Source: DMER64 sp041654355 (GTDB taxonomy: Bacteria; Bacteroidota; Bacteroidia; Bacteroidales; UBA932). From it: a stretch of DNA of 7,055 nt. The translations under genes were made by a program, and so were the position numbers. The stretch spans positions 1-7,055 of the forward strand of contig JBAZDQ010000068.1 in NCBI GenBank assembly GCA_041654355.1. Reading direction: 5' to 3'. The notes under the pieces are model-generated. The model ran no database searches, was not told the origin of the DNA, and was given only the letters and a program-made list of their open reading frames with translations. Positions 1 through 5,216 of this stretch are shown one piece after another (position 1 is the stretch's first letter; each line of letters opens with the position of its first letter).

Positions 1-279
1 ATCACCATAAACAATGGCGAGTGTTCGCTCGGTCGTTCCGTCAAAATAACTTTTCGATCGCACGGCGTTTGCCTCGGTGTAATTGTACGTAAACTCAATC
101 TCATTACTGTCGCGTCTTCCGATTACGTAGGTCTTAACGAGGTCGTCTGTGCACGTTGATTCGTGTTTGTCAACGCTTCCGCCGACTTCGCCAATCTCGG
201 AAACGCCAAACAAATAGTCATAGGAGCCTGTTTCTAGGATGTAGATTTTTGCGCCAATGTCAGAAATAGCACTAGACAT
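1..279 (-). CDS. Tail tube protein, second paralogue (partial, cut by left edge)
   Basis: This is the N-terminal 93 residues of a protein whose C-terminus lies beyond the left edge. The start is the ATG at 279-277, with the Shine-Dalgarno AAAGGAG upstream; that signal begins inside the TAA stop of the preceding gene, leaving a 15-base gap. The visible part aligns without gaps to the neighbouring tail tube protein (295-723), with 62 of 93 positions identical by hand count. Shared blocks are ISDIGAK, SEIGEVGG, DKHEST, GRRD, the stretch EFTYNYTEANA, and IVYGD at the cut. The family builds the hexameric rings of the siphovirus tail tube through which DNA passes. Divergence is concentrated near residues 12-25 and 73-85. 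It could be a second major tube subunit, a minor or terminal-ring subunit, or a longer protein with a C-terminal decoration domain; the cut hides which. Role confidence is good, exact function moderate. Confidence 0.85.
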   Translation of the reverse strand, partial: MSSAISDIGAKIYILETGSYDYLFGVSEIGEVGGSVDKHESTCTDDLVKTYVIGRRDSNEIEFTYNYTEANAVRSKSYFDGTTERTLAIVYGD

Positions 280-294
280 TTACATCACTCTCCT

Positions 295-723
295 TTACGC
301 GGGCAACAGCGCGGTGATTTCCGTGGCCGTTTTATGTGTTTCTTGCTGAGAGAGAATAAAGGTAAACGACGCCTTGTGCAGAGAGTTTACGGAAAGCGCG
401 GATGTAGTATCTGTTCCAACGCCAACAATAAGATAGCCAGAACCGTCGCCGTAGACAATCAAAAGCGTCTGCTCTGTTTCTCCGTCCATAACCGCCTTAA
501 CTGCGATCGCATTCGCCTCTGTGTAGTTATAGGTAAACTCAACTTCGTTTGTGTCGCGCCTTCCAGCCTCATACGTCTTAACAGTATCGTCAAGCGTGGT
601 TGATTCGTGTTTATCCATCGCTCCGCCGACTTCGCCAATTTCAGATACAGGAACGAGAACCTCATAAGTGGCTCCGTCCAGAATCCAGACCTTTGCGCCA
701 ATGTCGCTAATTCCAGTCGCCAT
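295..723 (-). CDS. Major tail tube protein (142 aa)
   Basis: This is the likely main subunit of the non-contractile tail tube. The start chosen is the ATG at 723-721 (MATGISDIGAK), because a Shine-Dalgarno (AAAGGCAGG) lies just before it; the same frame is open further upstream to 771 but that would overlap the preceding gene and lacks a better signal. The sequence SEIGEVGG followed by a Thr/Asp-rich stretch, KTYEAGRRD and a beta strand EFTYNYT resembles the pattern common in Gram-positive siphophage tube proteins (Gly-Gly, then TTLDD, then KTY and a G-x-x-D turn before E-x-x-F). The C-terminal half has the alternating hydrophobic pattern of a beta-sandwich (SFTFILSQQE). Its position directly after the tail terminator matches the usual neck-to-tail order. 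A paralogue follows at 279-1. Identification rests on pattern and context; no database search was possible. Confidence 0.88.
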   Translation of the reverse strand: MATGISDIGAKVWILDGATYEVLVPVSEIGEVGGAMDKHESTTLDDTVKTYEAGRRDTNEVEFTYNYTEANAIAVKAVMDGETEQTLLIVYGDGSGYLIVGVGTDTTSALSVNSLHKASFTFILSQQETHKTATEITALLPA

Positions 724-743
724 GTAAATTACCTGCCTTTCAT
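724..743 (-). promoter_or_regulatory. Translation leader of tail tube gene, shared with the capsid gene
   Basis: The 20 bases before the tube ATG read ATGAAAGG then CAGGTAAT and a short tail on the minus strand. They match the 20 bases before the major capsid ATG (5197-5216) at 17 of 20 positions. The Shine-Dalgarno AAAGG/AGG lies inside, and the first base of the upstream stop TAA overlaps its edge. These are normally the two most abundant virion proteins, so a common strong initiation element is plausible; that function is inferred. Confidence 0.55.
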
Positions 744-1159
744 TATTTGAACACGCCGTCGGTTTCGTCAAACGTGCCTGTGTGTCTCAATGTGTATCTT
801 TTCGTAACCGTGTCAACAAACTCTATCTTGCCGCCAGATACTTGTTCGAAATGTAGGTCGCCTTGAAAAATCGAATTTACAATTTTTGCAATCGCCCTGC
901 ACTGAGATTCTGCCGCAGAACCTGAACAGTATATGTCTGTTTGCCACGTTATTACCTTTTTATAATTATCATAATCAAGTGTATATGATTTTGTGATTAT
1001 ATTCAACTCTTGCATAACCACTCTAGGAGTTGCGGCGATATTCGCATCTAGAGAAGAAACGATGTTTCCAGTGACTAATTTAGCCGGACAATCTGCATGC
1101 GCAAGAATTGCCGTCTTAACAGTATCAAAAACAACATTATGAGTGTCTAAGGTGTCCAT
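743..1159 (-). CDS. Probable tail terminator / tail completion protein (138 aa)
   Basis: The protein probably caps the tail tube at its head-proximal end and joins it to the neck. The start chosen is the ATG at 1159-1157 (MDTLDTHNVVF), preceded by GAAGGGAAAGG at suitable spacing; the same frame has an earlier start at 1198 but that lies deep inside the upstream gene. The first 13 bases overlap the end of the gp10-like gene, consistent with coupled translation. The protein has an N-terminal helix (DTVKTAILAHADCPAKLV), beta strands (KKVITWQTDIYCSG), a helix (ESQCRAIAKIVNSIFQGDL) and a C-terminal strand pair (KRYTLRHTGTFDE). This alpha/beta order and the length fit the gpU/DUF3168-like tail terminators. 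No diagnostic motif is visible, so the call leans on position between a gp10-like protein and the tail tube. Confidence 0.7.
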   Translation of the reverse strand: MDTLDTHNVVFDTVKTAILAHADCPAKLVTGNIVSSLDANIAATPRVVMQELNIITKSYTLDYDNYKKVITWQTDIYCSGSAAESQCRAIAKIVNSIFQGDLHFEQVSGGKIEFVDTVTKRYTLRHTGTFDETDGVFK

Positions 1160-1698
1160 TGGTACATCGCCTTTCCCTTCTTTGTGCGCCTTAGCCACTG
1201 GCTAAATGCCACATCAACATATTCTGGCAATTCTGCCTTGGTCTGTATGCTGGCGGTATACATGAACGGCTTTGCAGGCTGTCCATGCGTGGTTACAAAC
1301 CCATAGACGGGGTCTTTGTAAACCCAACTCTCTCCACTATGCGCCCATCCTGCTGGCTGGTTGGGGTTTGCAACACTAGCCGCTCCGAGTTCTCCGGTTC
1401 CATACTCCAGATAAATCAGATAATCTGCGCCATAAATTCTTCCGTGCCAGTGTCCTTTTATGTATTCATATTCAGTCCTGATTGACGCCTGAGCGGAGGA
1501 GCCCTCCAAAGTGCCTCCCGCCTCGGCATTTCTAGGATAAGTGCCCATGTTTTCTCTAATCCGCATGGCCAGTTTTTCCGTTATTTTTGTTACCGCGGCG
1601 TATTCTGCGTCCTGCACACTTTTCGCAAGGCCAGCAATCAACCTTTGAGCGTCTATAATGCTCTTCCCGTCAAATACGTTTATGTTAAGCGTTGCCAT
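1147..1698 (-). CDS. HK97 gp10-like neck / tail completion protein (183 aa)
   Basis: This is a neck protein of the HK97 gp10 family, which acts at the head-tail interface. The family signature is visible: ADYLIYLEYGTG (about residues 91-102), an insertion of about 35 residues, then HGQPAKPFMYTA (about 138-149), the usual G-x-x-A-x-PF-M block. The N-terminal half is helical (AGLAKSVQDAEYAAVTKITEK) and the C-terminal end is basic (LRRTKKGKA). The start is the ATG at 1698-1696, 14 bases inside the upstream gene. No strong Shine-Dalgarno is seen, so it is probably translated by coupling. The stop is TAG. The stretch between the YGTG and PFM blocks is Trp/Tyr-rich (PAGWAHSGESWVYKDP), an insert often seen in Gram-positive phage members. 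Family identification is confident. Confidence 0.88.
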   Translation of the reverse strand: MATLNINVFDGKSIIDAQRLIAGLAKSVQDAEYAAVTKITEKLAMRIRENMGTYPRNAEAGGTLEGSSAQASIRTEYEYIKGHWHGRIYGADYLIYLEYGTGELGAASVANPNQPAGWAHSGESWVYKDPVYGFVTTHGQPAKPFMYTASIQTKAELPEYVDVAFSQWLRRTKKGKAMYQWTP

Positions 1699-2071
1699 TT
1701 GGAATCACGCTTTCTAGGAAAATTACAATTTGACGTGGTGTAACCATTGGCGCTCTAGCAACAACATAGTTTGCATTAGAAAACTCGTCGTTAGGCTCAA
1801 TTCCTATCCATGCGCTATCAAGATAATCTACGCCTACCAAGTCTGTGTTTATGACGCTTTCCACTATTTTTTTCATGGACTGTGATTTTGCACCAAAAAT
1901 TTCAATTTCGCCCTGCTCCGTGATAGGAGAAACTCTAAGCGAAAATTCTTCTGGCTCGTCATATTGTGCAAGCATTGTTCCTGTTTCATAACCGCTAGAA
2001 TCAACCTCTGCCTCCGGCGGAAGTCTTTTGGCGAAATAAACAGTTTCCCTGTCGCGAACAAGCGTTCTCAT
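1685..2071 (-). CDS. Probable head closure / head-tail adaptor protein (128 aa)
   Basis: A small beta-rich protein placed exactly where phages of this layout encode the head closure (stopper) protein, between the connector and the gp10-like protein. It begins MRTLVRDRETVYFAKR, followed by a G-Y-E-T-G turn, a strand EFSLRVSP, and later an IGIEP-type segment before NYVVARAPMVTPRQIVIFLES. These features suit the small beta-barrel stoppers (SPP1 gp16-like) but no invariant motif proves it. Start and stop are tightly packed: its ATG shares one base with the upstream stop (TAATG), and its TAA lies inside the next gene. The role is inferred mainly from order and size. Confidence 0.65.
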   Translation of the reverse strand: MRTLVRDRETVYFAKRLPPEAEVDSSGYETGTMLAQYDEPEEFSLRVSPITEQGEIEIFGAKSQSMKKIVESVINTDLVGVDYLDSAWIGIEPNDEFSNANYVVARAPMVTPRQIVIFLESVIPNGNA

Positions 2072-2370
2072 TATTCAAAACTCCTTGCTATCGAAGACAC
2101 CCCTCTTAAAATATCCTGTACGCTATTGTACGTGCGGCTAATTCCACCTTCTGTGTGTTGCCGTTCGCCCTCGATTCCCTGCTGATTTAGATGGAATAAT
2201 GCAAGTTCAATAATTACAAATTTCCATCTGTCTTCCGTTTCGTCATCTTCGAGATAGTTTCTGGCGTCACGAAGTTCAGCCTCTCCCTGCTCCAAAAACG
2301 AGTCAAGAAGGTCTGCGTCAATTGTTTCAGGAATTCGCAATCGAAGGTCTGCCAAATATCTATGTGCCAT
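2071..2370 (-). CDS. Head-tail connector protein, gp6-like (99 aa)
   Basis: This adaptor forms the ring beneath the portal. The protein is almost entirely helical. It carries the family hallmark near residues 50-80: a helix WKFVIIELALFHLNQQG followed by EGERQHTEGGISRTY, matching the G-x-EGE-x-H-x-EGGISR pattern of Gram-positive phage connector proteins (HK97 gp6 / SPP1 gp15 type). Length is normal for the family. The start is the ATG at 2370, with a GAGGAAATAA leader; the upstream gene's TGA provides the first bases of this Shine-Dalgarno, leaving an 8-base gap. Its TAA overlaps the next gene's ATG by one base, so translation of the neck proteins is probably coupled. Confidence is high. Confidence 0.9.
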   Translation of the reverse strand: MAHRYLADLRLRIPETIDADLLDSFLEQGEAELRDARNYLEDDETEDRWKFVIIELALFHLNQQGIEGERQHTEGGISRTYNSVQDILRGVSSIARSFE

Positions 2371-2378
2371 TTATTTCC

Positions 2379-2750
2379 TCACAGTCTGGCGTATGTAACG
2401 ACGGTGATTTCGCCCTCTGCATCTTCAACGTTAGACTTAACCTGAACCTTGAAATATTTGCTTGCAGAAATCTCTGCGTCGCTGGCAGACCACGTTGCGC
2501 TGGAAGCCGCCGCCAAAGTGGTTTCTGCCTCTATTTCAGACCACGCAGTTCCATCAACTGAGCCAAGAACCTTCCACGCAACGGTTCCTGCTCCAATGTT
2601 GCCGAAAACGTATGTAAGATGCGACAGGCCGCCGCGATTTACCAAGGAGCGAACAACGTCAACATACGCGTTTGTGGACTCCTGCCCTTCATTAACCTTG
2701 TAGATTGGAGCATAGTTTTCTGCTATCTCTACTAATCTTGCGATGCTCAT
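2379..2750 (-). CDS. Unrecognised beta-rich virion-module protein (123 aa)
   Basis: I do not recognise a named family. After an N-terminal helix (IARLVEIAENYAPIYKVNEGQ), the rest alternates in a beta-sandwich manner: HLTYVFGNIGAGTVAWKVLG, then SVDGTAWSEIE, an Ala/Ser/Thr-rich stretch (80-90), and two strands (KYFKVQVKSN and GEITVVTYARL). The pattern 'hydrophobic strand, G-x-x-x-A/V-W-K-V, S-x-DG-x-x-W' is reminiscent of small phage surface or decoration proteins that carry a jelly-roll fold, so a head decoration or stabilising role is possible. The ATG overlaps the stop of the previous gene (ATGA) and sits at the end of an A7 run. A GAGAGG lies about ten bases upstream. Its place between the fibre gene and the connector supports a virion role, nothing more. 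Confidence 0.7.
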   Translation of the reverse strand: MSIARLVEIAENYAPIYKVNEGQESTNAYVDVVRSLVNRGGLSHLTYVFGNIGAGTVAWKVLGSVDGTAWSEIEAETTLAAASSATWSASDAEISASKYFKVQVKSNVEDAEGEITVVTYARL

Positions 2751-2756
2751 TTTTTT
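2747..2756 (-). other. In-frame A-AAA-AAA heptamer at a stop/start overlap (possible -1 frameshift site)
   Basis: The minus strand reads ATA AAA AAA TGA at the end of the 98-aa gene, so seven A residues (2756-2750) form the heptamer A AAA AAA in the reading frame and are followed at once by the stop. A -1 slip would continue through ATG AGC ATC into the 123-aa gene. The GAGAGG upstream is only about three bases from the run. That is better placed to initiate at the ATG than to stimulate slippage, and no downstream hairpin is evident. Simple termination-reinitiation is the default reading. Confidence 0.35.
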
Positions 2757-3043
2757 ATACCTCTCGACTTGCTGGCCGCAGTTTTTGTTGCAGGCCGCCT
2801 AGTCTGAACCGCCTTCTTTTCTACCGTCTTTATTGGTTCAGCCTCAACTGCTTCAACATCTTTTTCTGCCGCACTCTGCTCGACCTCTAAATTATTACCT
2901 TCATCAGATTCATATCCAAGAGAAACAAGTAGCCTTATTTCTTCTGCATCAGTTGTTTCGTACTCTCCGTTCTTAAAGCGACAAAGAGCCTTCTGCGTGA
3001 ATTTATTCCAAACAACAACATTTCCAATCGCGTAAAACTTCAT
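2747..3043 (-). CDS. Small charge-polarised phage protein (98 aa)
   Basis: The function is unknown. The start chosen is the ATG at 3043-3041 with GGGGGAG immediately before it; a TTG twelve bases upstream (3055) is possible but would place the start codon on the edge of that Shine-Dalgarno. Residues 1-45 (MKFYAIGNVVVWNKFTQKALCRFKNGEYETTDAEEIRLLVSLGYE, described by its parts: a strand, a G-E-Y-E-T-T-D turn, a helix, then LGYE) look like the small N-terminal domain often encoded just after phage capsid genes. Residues 46-70 are acidic, and 71-98 are Lys/Arg/Ala/Thr-rich and likely disordered, similar to proteins that in other phages continue into a Rho-N or HeH/LEM-type domain, which is not present here. 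It ends at a TGA preceded by an in-frame A7 run that overlaps the next start. Confidence 0.72.
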   Translation of the reverse strand: MKFYAIGNVVVWNKFTQKALCRFKNGEYETTDAEEIRLLVSLGYESDEGNNLEVEQSAAEKDVEAVEAEPIKTVEKKAVQTRRPATKTAASKSRGIKK

Positions 3044-3065
3044 GTTCTCCCCCAAGTTAAAATAG

Positions 3066-3091
3066 CGGGGCGGCGTGATATTGCCGCCCCG
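3066..3091 (-). terminator. GC-rich hairpin after the head fibre gene (hairpin A)
   Basis: A perfect 9-bp stem (3066-3074 with 3083-3091, GGGGCGGC core) encloses an 8-base loop, starting 8 bases after the fibre stop codon. On the transcript it is followed by CTATTTTAAC, a short and interrupted U tract, so it could be a leaky intrinsic terminator or an mRNA-stabilising stem. Downstream genes have no visible promoter, so read-through must occur. Its stem is shared with hairpin B at 4197-4230. Confidence 0.65.
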
Positions 3092-3099
3092 TCAACTGC

Positions 3100-4173
3100 T
3101 TAATATGCAGAGCCAAGTGCGACTCTGCGCCAGTTTGTTCCAGTGACGCTGTTATCCGCGATGCAAACATACAAATATGTAACATCTCGCATCATGTCGC
3201 CCTTTGTTCCCAAGGTTCCATCAGTTCCACCAGCAAGTTTTGTTGCCGCGCCAGCAAATGTACCGTTCGCCATCGTTTTGGAAATGTCAACGTTTCCAGC
3301 GGTTCCGGTTGCTTTCGCCGTAATGGTAAGCGTGTCGCCAGCGGTAGCCGCTGCTCCTACAATCGCAGACTCTGTATCTATCGCCGCAACAAGCGCAGTT
3401 TTTGCATCGGCCTTTGCGCAATCGTCTCCGTTTATAAGCGTAGCGGTCGCAAATGCGTTGTTTCCGGTAGTGAATGTATCTGTCGAATCTACGTTTCCAG
3501 CCACTCCGCCAGCAATTGCGGTAATAACCGCGTCATCTCCATCAAAGGCTGCGCATGTAACAAGCGGATGCTGGACATTGTGGTTGTCTGTTCCGTTGAT
3601 TGCGGCAACTACGTTCGCCTTAAAAGCGGGAACGCCGTCGCCAATCGCAACGTCTCCATCGCCGTTAGCAGATGCCGTAGGAACAACAATGTATACCTTT
3701 GTTCCAAGCGTAAATGTATCTCCGAGCGCAGGAGCGGTGTCGAGCGTAAGAATAACGCTACCCTTTACCGTGTAGTCCTCGATGTCAACTGGAATGTTGT
3801 CTCCAGTAACAGTCGAATCCGCATCGGCACAAAACTCATAAACTTCATCGCCAATCGTAACCGTTTCTCCATCAATGGCAACGCCATCTATGGTCATAAC
3901 GATAGCGGCAGCGGCGGCATTCGTCGGCGTACCTTCGGGAATGTTCGGTGTCAAGACGTCATCAGGTTGGACGGCCGTATCCGCAAGTTCAAGCGAGGCC
4001 TGAACGCCAGCGTCACATTTTGCAAGCGTCACAGAACCATCGGCAACTGTGCCTCCAGCGGTGACAGCCTTTGAATTCGCGCCGTCATGGTCGTGGCCGT
4101 CCACTACACTAAAAATCTCTTCCGCCAAATCGCGGATAACAGGATTTCTTAATTTACTAAAATCATAAGCCAT
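3100..4173 (-). CDS. Head fibre / capsid decoration protein with repeat domains (357 aa)
   Basis: Probably a fibre attached to the capsid surface. The start is the ATG at 4173-4171, with AAAGGTGG eight bases upstream; a GTG at 4185 overlaps that signal and is less likely. Residues 1-25 form a short helix that may bind the capsid. HDHDGANSKAV (27-37) and the segment VQASLELADTAVQPDD (57-72) are patterns common in phage fibres. Residues 93-320 are Gly/Ala/Thr/Asp-rich with repeated units: strand halves 'GETVTIGDEVYEF' and 'GDTFTLGTKVYIV', and second halves 'KANVVAAIN...AGNVDS' and 'KTALVAAID...AGNVDI'. The C-terminus (GDMMRD, YLYVCIADN, NWRRVAL) matches the short end-piece of many head-fibre and tail-fibre proteins. 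Its place directly after the capsid gene supports head attachment. Composition differs from its neighbours, and it is bracketed by two matching hairpins. What it binds cannot be told. Confidence 0.8.
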   Translation of the reverse strand: MAYDFSKLRNPVIRDLAEEIFSVVDGHDHDGANSKAVTAGGTVADGSVTLAKCDAGVQASLELADTAVQPDDVLTPNIPEGTPTNAAAAAIVMTIDGVAIDGETVTIGDEVYEFCADADSTVTGDNIPVDIEDYTVKGSVILTLDTAPALGDTFTLGTKVYIVVPTASANGDGDVAIGDGVPAFKANVVAAINGTDNHNVQHPLVTCAAFDGDDAVITAIAGGVAGNVDSTDTFTTGNNAFATATLINGDDCAKADAKTALVAAIDTESAIVGAAATAGDTLTITAKATGTAGNVDISKTMANGTFAGAATKLAGGTDGTLGTKGDMMRDVTYLYVCIADNSVTGTNWRRVALGSAY

Positions 4174-4196
4174 ATTATTTTCCACCTTTCAATGTA

Positions 4197-4230
4197 GATG
4201 TGGGGCGGCGAAACTCACGCCGCCCCCATC
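4197..4230 (-). repeat. GC-rich hairpin between capsid and head fibre genes (hairpin B)
   Basis: A 9-bp stem (GGGGCGGCG at 4202-4210 with CGCCGCCCC at 4218-4226) with a 7-base loop is extended by GATG/CATC (4197-4200 with 4227-4230) across one bulged T. It begins 18 bases after the capsid stop. The transcript after it has no U run and leads straight into the fibre gene's Shine-Dalgarno, so it is not a classic intrinsic terminator. It may stabilise the 3' end of the capsid message or attenuate fibre expression. It matches hairpin A at about 22 of 25 positions when one copy is inverted. Confidence 0.65.
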
Positions 4231-4248
4231 ATTTGTTCCATTGTTCGA

Positions 4249-5196
4249 TTAGGACGTTGTCAGTCCAGTGATGATACCGTGGTATTCCTTCGGGCCGTAG
4301 TCAATTCCGAGTTGTCCGTAAATCTGACCCTTCTTAGAAGCGCCAGCAGCGGCCTTATCCTCGTAGAAGACTGTCTTGCCTTCGACGGGACACACAACGG
4401 GGAAAACGTAAGCCATATCCGCAATAAGCACGGTGTCAGCGGGAACGGACGGGTCATAAACAACACCGAGTTTGGTAAAGTCGGTATAAATCTGCTCGAT
4501 GTTCAATCCGCCAACATTTCTCGACTCAGGCGCATAACCATAGATGTCGGAAATTCTCTGCTTGTTGAGAGCATTACAGAGCAGGACGGGGTTTTCGAAA
4601 ACGGCACCAGCCGCCGCCATGGCTCTGAGCAGTTCCTGAATAAGCGCCTTGCTGAGGTCTGTCGCGGAGGCCTTGACTTCGTTGTTTCCAACACAGGCCG
4701 TGATGATGCCTCTAGTCTTAGCCGCTACGTCAACGTCGCCTTTTTCCTGATGCTCTCCATTAAGGAACGAATGGTTGGCATCAACGGCAATCTGCTTCAA
4801 CTGCGCCATTTTCTGGAACGCGAGTTCATCAGTAACAGGCTGTCCGGCCGTTGTCGCAACGGAAGCGATGCCGGAAATGGCTCCGATTTCAGACTGCTTT
4901 GCATAAGAGACCTCAACGGTTTTCTGGAAAATCTGAACCGTGTTGGTTTCCTGTGCGCGGGTTGTGGTTGTTGCGTTCTGTCCGGTTACGGACTCGCCTT
5001 CTGTGATAGCAGGCTGAGAAGCGCCCGCAAGCGACCAAGGCTGACTAATCGGGAACAAGAAAGACCTTGTAACCTTTGTGCGCCCGCCGCCAAGTCCACC
5101 AATCATATTGAGGAACGGAGTCTGATTCGCTCCGATTAAAAACAATTCTCCAAGATAATTGGGGTCTTCATAAGTATTAGCATAAAGTTCTGCCAT
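4249..5196 (-). CDS. Major capsid protein, HK97 fold, SU10/DUF5309-like (315 aa)
   Basis: This subunit forms the icosahedral shell. The N-terminus (DPNYLGELFLIGANQTPFLNMIGGL, in parts: LGELF, then TPFLNMIGG at 26-34) is typical of the SU10-type capsid family (DUF5309). Residues about 43-56 and 62-95 correspond to the beta and extended-loop region (TRSFLFPISQPW, TEGESVTGQ). A long helix follows (about 122-148, ELAFQKMAQLKQIAVDANHSFLNGE), then TRGII (161-165), a conserved spot in this family. The A-domain core lies around 200-245, and the protein ends YHGIITGLTTS. Length of about 315 fits the family and there is no N-terminal delta domain; a separate scaffold gene is encoded just upstream. The start is the ATG at 5196-5194, preceded by AAAGGTAGG; its leader overlaps the scaffold stop. 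Confidence in capsid identity is high, in subfamily moderate. Confidence 0.92.
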   Translation of the reverse strand: MAELYANTYEDPNYLGELFLIGANQTPFLNMIGGLGGGRTKVTRSFLFPISQPWSLAGASQPAITEGESVTGQNATTTTRAQETNTVQIFQKTVEVSYAKQSEIGAISGIASVATTAGQPVTDELAFQKMAQLKQIAVDANHSFLNGEHQEKGDVDVAAKTRGIITACVGNNEVKASATDLSKALIQELLRAMAAAGAVFENPVLLCNALNKQRISDIYGYAPESRNVGGLNIEQIYTDFTKLGVVYDPSVPADTVLIADMAYVFPVVCPVEGKTVFYEDKAAAGASKKGQIYGQLGIDYGPKEYHGIITGLTTS

Positions 5197-5216
5197 GTGT
5201 ATTACCTACCTTTCAT
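5197..5216 (-). promoter_or_regulatory. Translation leader of the major capsid gene, shared with the tail tube gene
   Basis: The 20 bases before the capsid ATG contain ATGAAAGG and TAGGTAAT. They match the tail tube leader at 17 of 20 positions, with the differences outside the Shine-Dalgarno core. The scaffold stop codon TGA is embedded at its start, so scaffold termination hands over directly to capsid initiation. Confidence 0.55.

Noticed and set aside
1867..1873. A7 run in the head closure gene as a frameshift site
   Set aside because: The frame is ATG AAA AAA ATA, so the required in-frame heptamer (X XXY YYZ) is not formed, and no alternative product is evident.
3066..3091. Hairpin A as a strong terminator ending the operon
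   Set aside because: The U tract is short and interrupted, and the neck and tail genes downstream have no visible promoter, so at most partial termination is likely.
3143..4074. Two long plus-strand open frames antisense to the head fibre gene
   Set aside because: The fibre gene is Ala/Thr/Gly/Asp-rich and repetitive, which keeps opposing frames open. The translations are Ser/Ala/Val- or Arg/Asn-rich repeats without features or start signals.
4198..5139. A 313-codon open frame on the plus strand antisense to the capsid gene
   Set aside because: It mirrors the capsid gene almost end to end, starts inside hairpin B without a Shine-Dalgarno, and its translation is low-complexity Arg/Ser/Leu/Gly with no recognisable domain. 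Codon bias of the real gene explains the absence of stops.
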